Assembly (NCBI GenBank): GCA_021798675.1
Contig: JAJZGE010000158.1
Coordinates: 1-5,616 of the forward strand
Direction of reading: 5' to 3'
Length of the DNA stretch: 5,616 bases
From: Pseudomonadota bacterium
GTDB taxonomy: Bacteria > Pseudomonadota > Gammaproteobacteria > Xanthomonadales > Rhodanobacteraceae
Below the pieces are notes generated by a model. The model was not told where the DNA came from, ran no database searches, and saw only the letters and a program-made list of their open reading frames with translations. Shown one piece after another: positions 5,305 through 5,616 of the stretch. Position 1 is the first letter of the stretch; each line of letters opens with the position of its first letter. Made by a program: the position numbers and the translations under genes.

Positions 5305-5616
5305 GCCGCGCGCTGCCGGCACCGCACGTGGCGCAGGGCACCTTCGTCGTGCATACGCCGGGGCGCGGCTTCATCGAGGTCACCGAGGCGGTCAGCCAGG
5401 CGGTGGCCGCCAGCCACGTGCAGACCGGCATCGCCAACATCTTCACCGCGCACACCAGCTGCTCGCTGCTGCTCGGCGAGAACGCCGACCCGACCGTGCG
5501 CGATGACCTCGAGCGCTGGTTCGCGCGCGCCGTGCCGGATGGCGACGCGATCTTCCGGCACGCCGCCGAAGGCCCGGACGACATGCCGGCGCACGTGCGC
5601 AGCATCCTCACCGGTG
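5301..5616 (+). CDS. yjbQ: YjbQ/UPF0047-family protein (annotated secondary thiamine-phosphate synthase), 3'-truncated
   Basis: The frame stays open to the window end, giving the first 105 of about 140 residues. It follows E. coli YjbQ closely: R22-G-F with V-T, then H51-T-S-C-S-L, E60-N-A-D-P-T-V-R-D-D-L-E-R, V78-P-D, H87 and E90-G-P-D-D-M-P-A-H98. The conserved His residues are thought to form a metal-binding pocket in this small trimeric fold. The C-terminal segment with the G-x-W-Q-G motif is beyond the window. The family is known for rescuing thiamine-phosphate synthase (thiE) mutants when overproduced, hence its annotation, but its physiological reaction is unsettled. I chose the GTG at 5301 because it overlaps the pdxH stop (GTGA), a typical coupled start; no strong ribosome site is seen. 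An in-frame GTG at 5328 would give an N terminus nearer in length to E. coli YjbQ. Family placement is firm, the start less so. Confidence 0.9.
   Translation, partial: MSRALPAPHVAQGTFVVHTPGRGFIEVTEAVSQAVAASHVQTGIANIFTAHTSCSLLLGENADPTVRDDLERWFARAVPDGDAIFRHAAEGPDDMPAHVRSILTG

Noticed and set aside
4898..5611. Long minus-strand frames opposite pdxH and yjbQ
   Set aside because: Arg/Ala/Ser-rich translations without motifs; both sense frames carry strong family signatures.

Overview
The window reads as a fragment of a GC-rich proteobacterial chromosome with strong G/C third-position bias. The pyridoxamine-phosphate oxidase resembles, from memory, the short Xanthomonas-type PdxH, so I infer a gammaproteobacterium of the Xanthomonadales (Lysobacterales), plausibly Rhodanobacteraceae. 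No search was run. There is no sign of an insertion sequence, tRNA, rRNA, CRISPR array or phage gene, and base composition looks even throughout.

Layout. (1) Positions 1-3911, plus strand: the 3' part of a periplasmic adaptor (membrane-fusion protein) gene overlaps by ATGA a complete RND-type inner-membrane permease gene. Together they form the inner-membrane and periplasmic parts of a tripartite efflux pump; no outer-membrane factor gene is in view. (2) Positions 3912-4006: a 95-bp convergent spacer carrying two tandem hairpins, the second running into the end of the next gene. (3) Positions 4007-4480, minus strand: a GNAT-family N-acetyltransferase of unknown substrate. (4) Positions 4481-4716: a 236-bp divergent spacer with a perfect 10-bp palindrome, a 7-bp unit repeated 3.7 times, and a possible -10 element and ribosome binding site for the next gene. 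(5) Positions 4717-5616, plus strand: pdxH (last step of pyridoxal phosphate synthesis) overlaps by GTGA a YjbQ-family gene that runs off the window end. That family is annotated as a secondary thiamine-phosphate synthase.

How they work together. The adaptor and permease should act as one proton-driven export machine. The permease carries a mixed signature: the TM4 Asp-Asp pair of drug-type (HAE) pumps, with a Glu in TM10 where AcrB has Lys, as in heavy-metal (HME) pumps. Its substrate class therefore cannot be read directly. PdxH and YjbQ are probably translationally coupled, which would link vitamin B6 to a protein tied to vitamin B1. The GNAT gene shares only its upstream spacer with pdxH.

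I see no clearly new multi-gene system. The points most worth a second look are the hybrid permease signature, a PdxH lacking the N-terminal segment that carries the known feedback-control arginines of the E. coli enzyme, the pdxH-yjbQ overlap, and the repeat and palindrome in the divergent spacer.
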